This document shows positions 61,519 through 64,000 of a stretch of 64,000 bases of DNA, in pieces. Source of the stretch: JADJLQ01 sp038251405 (GTDB lineage Bacteria; Bacteroidota; Bacteroidia; Chitinophagales; Saprospiraceae). The notes beneath the pieces are model-generated. The model had not been told where the DNA came from. It was given only the letters and a program-made list of their open reading frames with translations, and made no database searches. Both the position numbers and the translations under genes were made by a program. The stretch lies in assembly GCA_038251405.1 (NCBI GenBank), contig JBBSBH010000022.1, forward strand, positions 1 to 64,000. Direction: 5' to 3'. Numbering within the stretch: the stretch's first letter is position 1; each line of letters starts with the position of its first letter.

Positions 61519-63027
61519 TTAATCTTTCAATTCATGTGGAAGTAAGTCTACTGGTACATTTTGATAGGAAACAGGCCGTACCCACCTATAAATAGCACTA
61601 TTACCAACAGCGGTAAATAGTGAATTACTAGTAGCAGGATATGGCCCGCCATGCACCATTGCAGAGGCCACTTCCACGCCCGTAGGCACTCCGTTCCATA
61701 CAATTCGCCCTGCATAATCTTCCACAAAATCCAGGACCTCTTTATTCCTTGCATCATTTGATTCACTCCAGATGGTAATAGTCAATTGCCCGGATAGCAG
61801 GGGCAAAATGGATAACATATCCTGATGATTTTTGCATTTAACCACCATAGCGAAAGGACCAAAAATCTCATTGTGCCATTCTTTATTCGCTTTAAAATCA
61901 TCAGATGAAACAATTGCAATTGCAGGGTTTACCAAATGTTCTTGATCAGCAGCATTGTAATTTTTTACTTCTGTTTGACTGCTCAGTGATTTTAAAGACT
62001 TTAAAAAAGCACTTTGCATTCGGGCATTTAGCATAGGAGCGCTGGCAACTTGCGAAAGTTTAGCAATTAATGTTTGGCAAAATAAATCAAATTGGGCCCC
62101 ATCTTCAACAAATATCAAACCTGGCTTTGTACAGAATTGTCCTACTCCCATAGTAATAGATCCGGCAAAAGTCTCGGCAACTTTATGTGCTTTATTTTCC
62201 AATGCCGACGACAATAAAAGCACAGGATTCAGACTCCCCATTTCCGTATATACAGGAATGGGTTCTGGTCTTTTAGCAGCAGTATCCATAATAGCTCTTC
62301 CAGCATGCAAGGATCCTGTAAATCCAACTGCTTTTACTCTTGGATCAGCTACTAAGATTTGGCCCATATCAGACCCTGCTCCATATAAAGTACTAAATAC
62401 ACCATCCGGCGCACCAGTCTTTTTTACTGCTTTGAGGATGGCTTCGGCGACTAAAGCATTGGTCCCCGGATGTGATGAATGAGCTTTTAAGATCACGGGG
62501 CAACCGGCTGCTAAAGCGCTAGCAGTATCACCACCTGCAGTGGAAAAAGCTAACGGAAAATTGCTAGCGCTAAAAACTACCACAGGCCCAATAGGTCTAA
62601 ATACTTTTCTAAGATCGGGTCTTGGCGCGGGTTGTCTTTCCGGCAATGCATCATCCTTGGTAGGCATAGTCCAGGAGCCTTCCCTGAGCATATTTGCAAA
62701 TAGTTTTAGCTGACCAGTAGTACGACCTCTTTCACCAGTAATACGACCCTCGGGGAGTCCAGTCTCCTGATTTATTCTATGTATTAAGGCATCTCCAAGA
62801 GCTACTATTTCATCTGCAATAGTTTCCAATAAATTAGCTTTTTGTTCATTCGTCCACTTTTTATATAATGGAAAAGCGGCTTTGGCTTTATCCAAAGCTT
62901 TATCGATGATTGATTTATTTGCTATGGAAAATTTCTCCGGTAAGATTTCGCCGCTGGAAGGGTTTACACCTTGTAAAAACTCATGGGATTCTAAAATTTC
63001 TAAGCCTACTATGTTTCCTGTTATCAT
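61519..63027 (-). CDS. NADP-type aldehyde dehydrogenase, alpha-ketoglutarate semialdehyde dehydrogenase-like
   Basis: A 502-residue enzyme. Catalytic residues by pattern: Asn156 (FSASNFPLA), Lys181 (LKAHSSHPG), Glu262 (YTEMGSLNPV) and nucleophile Cys299 (GVGQFCTKPG). The short N-terminus and the GQFCTKPG motif fit the group of 2,5-dioxovalerate (alpha-ketoglutarate semialdehyde) dehydrogenases, which turn the semialdehyde into 2-oxoglutarate. The DapA-family lyase gene lies 16 bp upstream in the same operon. The two steps together occur in glucarate/arabinonate breakdown and in hydroxyproline breakdown; the window does not decide which. Confidence 0.92.
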   Translation of the reverse strand: MITGNIVGLEILESHEFLQGVNPSSGEILPEKFSIANKSIIDKALDKAKAAFPLYKKWTNEQKANLLETIADEIVALGDALIHRINQETGLPEGRITGERGRTTGQLKLFANMLREGSWTMPTKDDALPERQPAPRPDLRKVFRPIGPVVVFSASNFPLAFSTAGGDTASALAAGCPVILKAHSSHPGTNALVAEAILKAVKKTGAPDGVFSTLYGAGSDMGQILVADPRVKAVGFTGSLHAGRAIMDTAAKRPEPIPVYTEMGSLNPVLLLSSALENKAHKVAETFAGSITMGVGQFCTKPGLIFVEDGAQFDLFCQTLIAKLSQVASAPMLNARMQSAFLKSLKSLSSQTEVKNYNAADQEHLVNPAIAIVSSDDFKANKEWHNEIFGPFAMVVKCKNHQDMLSILPLLSGQLTITIWSESNDARNKEVLDFVEDYAGRIVWNGVPTGVEVASAMVHGGPYPATSNSLFTAVGNSAIYRWVRPVSYQNVPVDLLPHELKD

Positions 63028-63043
63028 TTCTATGAATTTTTTT

Positions 63044-63964
63044 TTAGGAGATTTTAAATAATTTTAAATTGGGTCTTTTAGCTATACCATCATTAATGAT
63101 TTTTAATATATCGATTCGTTCCTGACCCGTAATGGGCAATCTTGGTTCTCTTACATTTTCGGTACCTATTCCTACAACGGTCTCAGCCAATTTAATGTAT
63201 TGAACCAATTTAGGGTGAATATCTAACTCAAGTAATGGCATAAACCATCTATAAATACTCAAAGCATCATCTAGCCGGCCTTCTTTCACCAAATTGTAAA
63301 GTACTACTGTTTCTTCAGGGAATGCATTTACCAGTCCTGCGACCAGTCCATCTGCGCCAGCAGCAATAGCTTCTACTGTCATAGTATCCACACCTCCTAA
63401 TATTTTGAACCGATCACCGAATGCATTTTTCATTCTGGTAATATTGGTATTGTCCCGACTACTTTCCTTCACAGCCCGGATATTCGGACAGCGGGTAAGT
63501 TGTTCAAACATATCCAGGCTTACATTGATTTTATAATCGTAAGGATTATTATAAATCATTATTGGAAGACCTGTGGTATCGGCAATTTCCTGAAAATAAT
63601 AAACAGTCTCATGGTCATCTGCTTTATACCGCATGGGAGGAAGTAGCATCAAACCGTCAGCTCCATTGGCTTCGGCATGCTGTACAGCTTGCAGGGCATT
63701 TTTTGTAGAAGATTCTGCGATATTTATAAGAACAGGAATTCGATTACCGGCAATTTCCTTGGCGGCTAATAATAATTGAATCAATTCATCCTGAGTAATG
63801 GTACTCGCTTCACCAAGGCTACCTCCCAGGATTGCTCCTTTAATTCCTGATTGAATCTGAAATTCAAGATGCTTTTTGAATAAATCAATATCTAACGTAT
63901 CGTCATCCTTAAATTTGGTAGTCAATGCTGGATAAACACCTTGCCAATTCACTCTAACCATCAT
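63044..63964 (-). CDS. Dihydrodipicolinate synthase/N-acetylneuraminate lyase family enzyme (catabolic dehydratase/deaminase type)
   Basis: A 306-residue class I aldolase-fold enzyme. The Schiff-base lysine is Lys166 in RAVKESS, with Tyr138 in MIYNNPY and the GGSLGEAST loop (47-55) that binds the keto-acid carboxylate. It lacks nothing expected of the family. With the ketoglutarate-semialdehyde dehydrogenase 16 bp downstream, it is most likely a 5-dehydro-4-deoxyglucarate, L-2-keto-3-deoxyarabonate or pyrroline-hydroxycarboxylate lyase, not the lysine biosynthetic DapA. It is the first gene of the pair at the right edge; upstream sequence is cut by the window, so more genes may precede it. 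Confidence 0.9.
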   Translation of the reverse strand: MMVRVNWQGVYPALTTKFKDDDTLDIDLFKKHLEFQIQSGIKGAILGGSLGEASTITQDELIQLLLAAKEIAGNRIPVLINIAESSTKNALQAVQHAEANGADGLMLLPPMRYKADDHETVYYFQEIADTTGLPIMIYNNPYDYKINVSLDMFEQLTRCPNIRAVKESSRDNTNITRMKNAFGDRFKILGGVDTMTVEAIAAGADGLVAGLVNAFPEETVVLYNLVKEGRLDDALSIYRWFMPLLELDIHPKLVQYIKLAETVVGIGTENVREPRLPITGQERIDILKIINDGIAKRPNLKLFKIS

Positions 63965-64000
63965 ATTTTTGGATTTTACGCAAAATTGGTGAATTTTTAC

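Overview
The window reads as chromosomal DNA of an AT-rich member of the Bacteroidota, most likely of the Saprospiria or a close neighbour. The evidence is: C-terminal sorting domains of the type IX secretion system (T9SS) on several secreted proteins; very large HYR/PKD surface proteins; a mevalonate-pathway gene (mvaD); weak Shine-Dalgarno signals; and promoters fitting the Bacteroidota pattern TTG-N20-TAnnTTTG. No tRNA, rRNA, CRISPR array, IS element or integrase was seen. Placement below phylum is inference.

Layout. 1-6.4 kb: minus-strand array of sugar-oxidation genes (Gfo/Idh oxidoreductase, CotH-like T9SS protein, GMC oxidoreductase, gluconate-dehydrogenase subunit-3-like protein), with a hicAB toxin-antitoxin pair sitting between the GMC gene and its partner. 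6.5-12.9 kb: one 2124-residue adhesin-like T9SS protein with 675-bp internal repeats. 13.1-18.0 kb: a lipoprotein and a module of secreted TPR-CHAT protease, TPR-bearing anti-sigma factor and ECF sigma factor. 18.1-33.6 kb: a block bounded by ~110-bp direct repeats derived from the 3' end of an ABC exporter gene. It holds a LuxR-type response regulator, a histidine kinase, secreted proteins (including a collagen-like protein with a 27-bp tandem repeat), a frameshifted Asp-box propeller gene, a decayed T9SS tail and a second, propeller-type histidine kinase. 33.6-43.9 kb: heterodimeric ABC exporter, M28 peptidase, gluconokinase, class 1 isoprenoid enzyme plus MvaD, CPBP protease, sterol-desaturase-like protein. 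44.0-45.0 kb: SPFH protein plus a 56-residue Arc-type repressor. 45.2-52.9 kb: redox cluster (Fe-S subunit, NrfD-type membrane subunit, accessory proteins; divergently, two haem lipoproteins with CX4CH motifs and a DUF5777 protein) and a vanadium-haloperoxidase-like lipoprotein. 53.0-57.9 kb: carbohydrate-related enzymes (TIM-barrel isomerase, glycoside-hydrolase-like protein, sulfatase). 57.9-64.0 kb: glycosyltransferase, thioesterase, MBL hydrolase, a two-gene DUF2188/TIR-like unit and a ketoglutarate-semialdehyde pathway pair.

The most informative new signals are regulatory. (1) Palindromes TCRCAT-N4-ATGYGA lie exactly 31.5 bp upstream of the -7 boxes of both the response regulator and the surface-protein operon, pointing to a self-activating regulon. 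(2) Two FNR-like boxes in the divergent redox promoter each lie exactly 29.5 bp from their own TACATTTA -7 box, in mirror symmetry. (3) A perfect 14-bp palindrome overlaps the promoter of the SPFH-Arc operon, suggesting autorepression. Candidate functional systems worth testing are the CHAT/anti-sigma/sigma module and the DUF2188 plus TIR-like pair. Every positional statement was read by eye; homology statements rest on motif recognition, not on searches.
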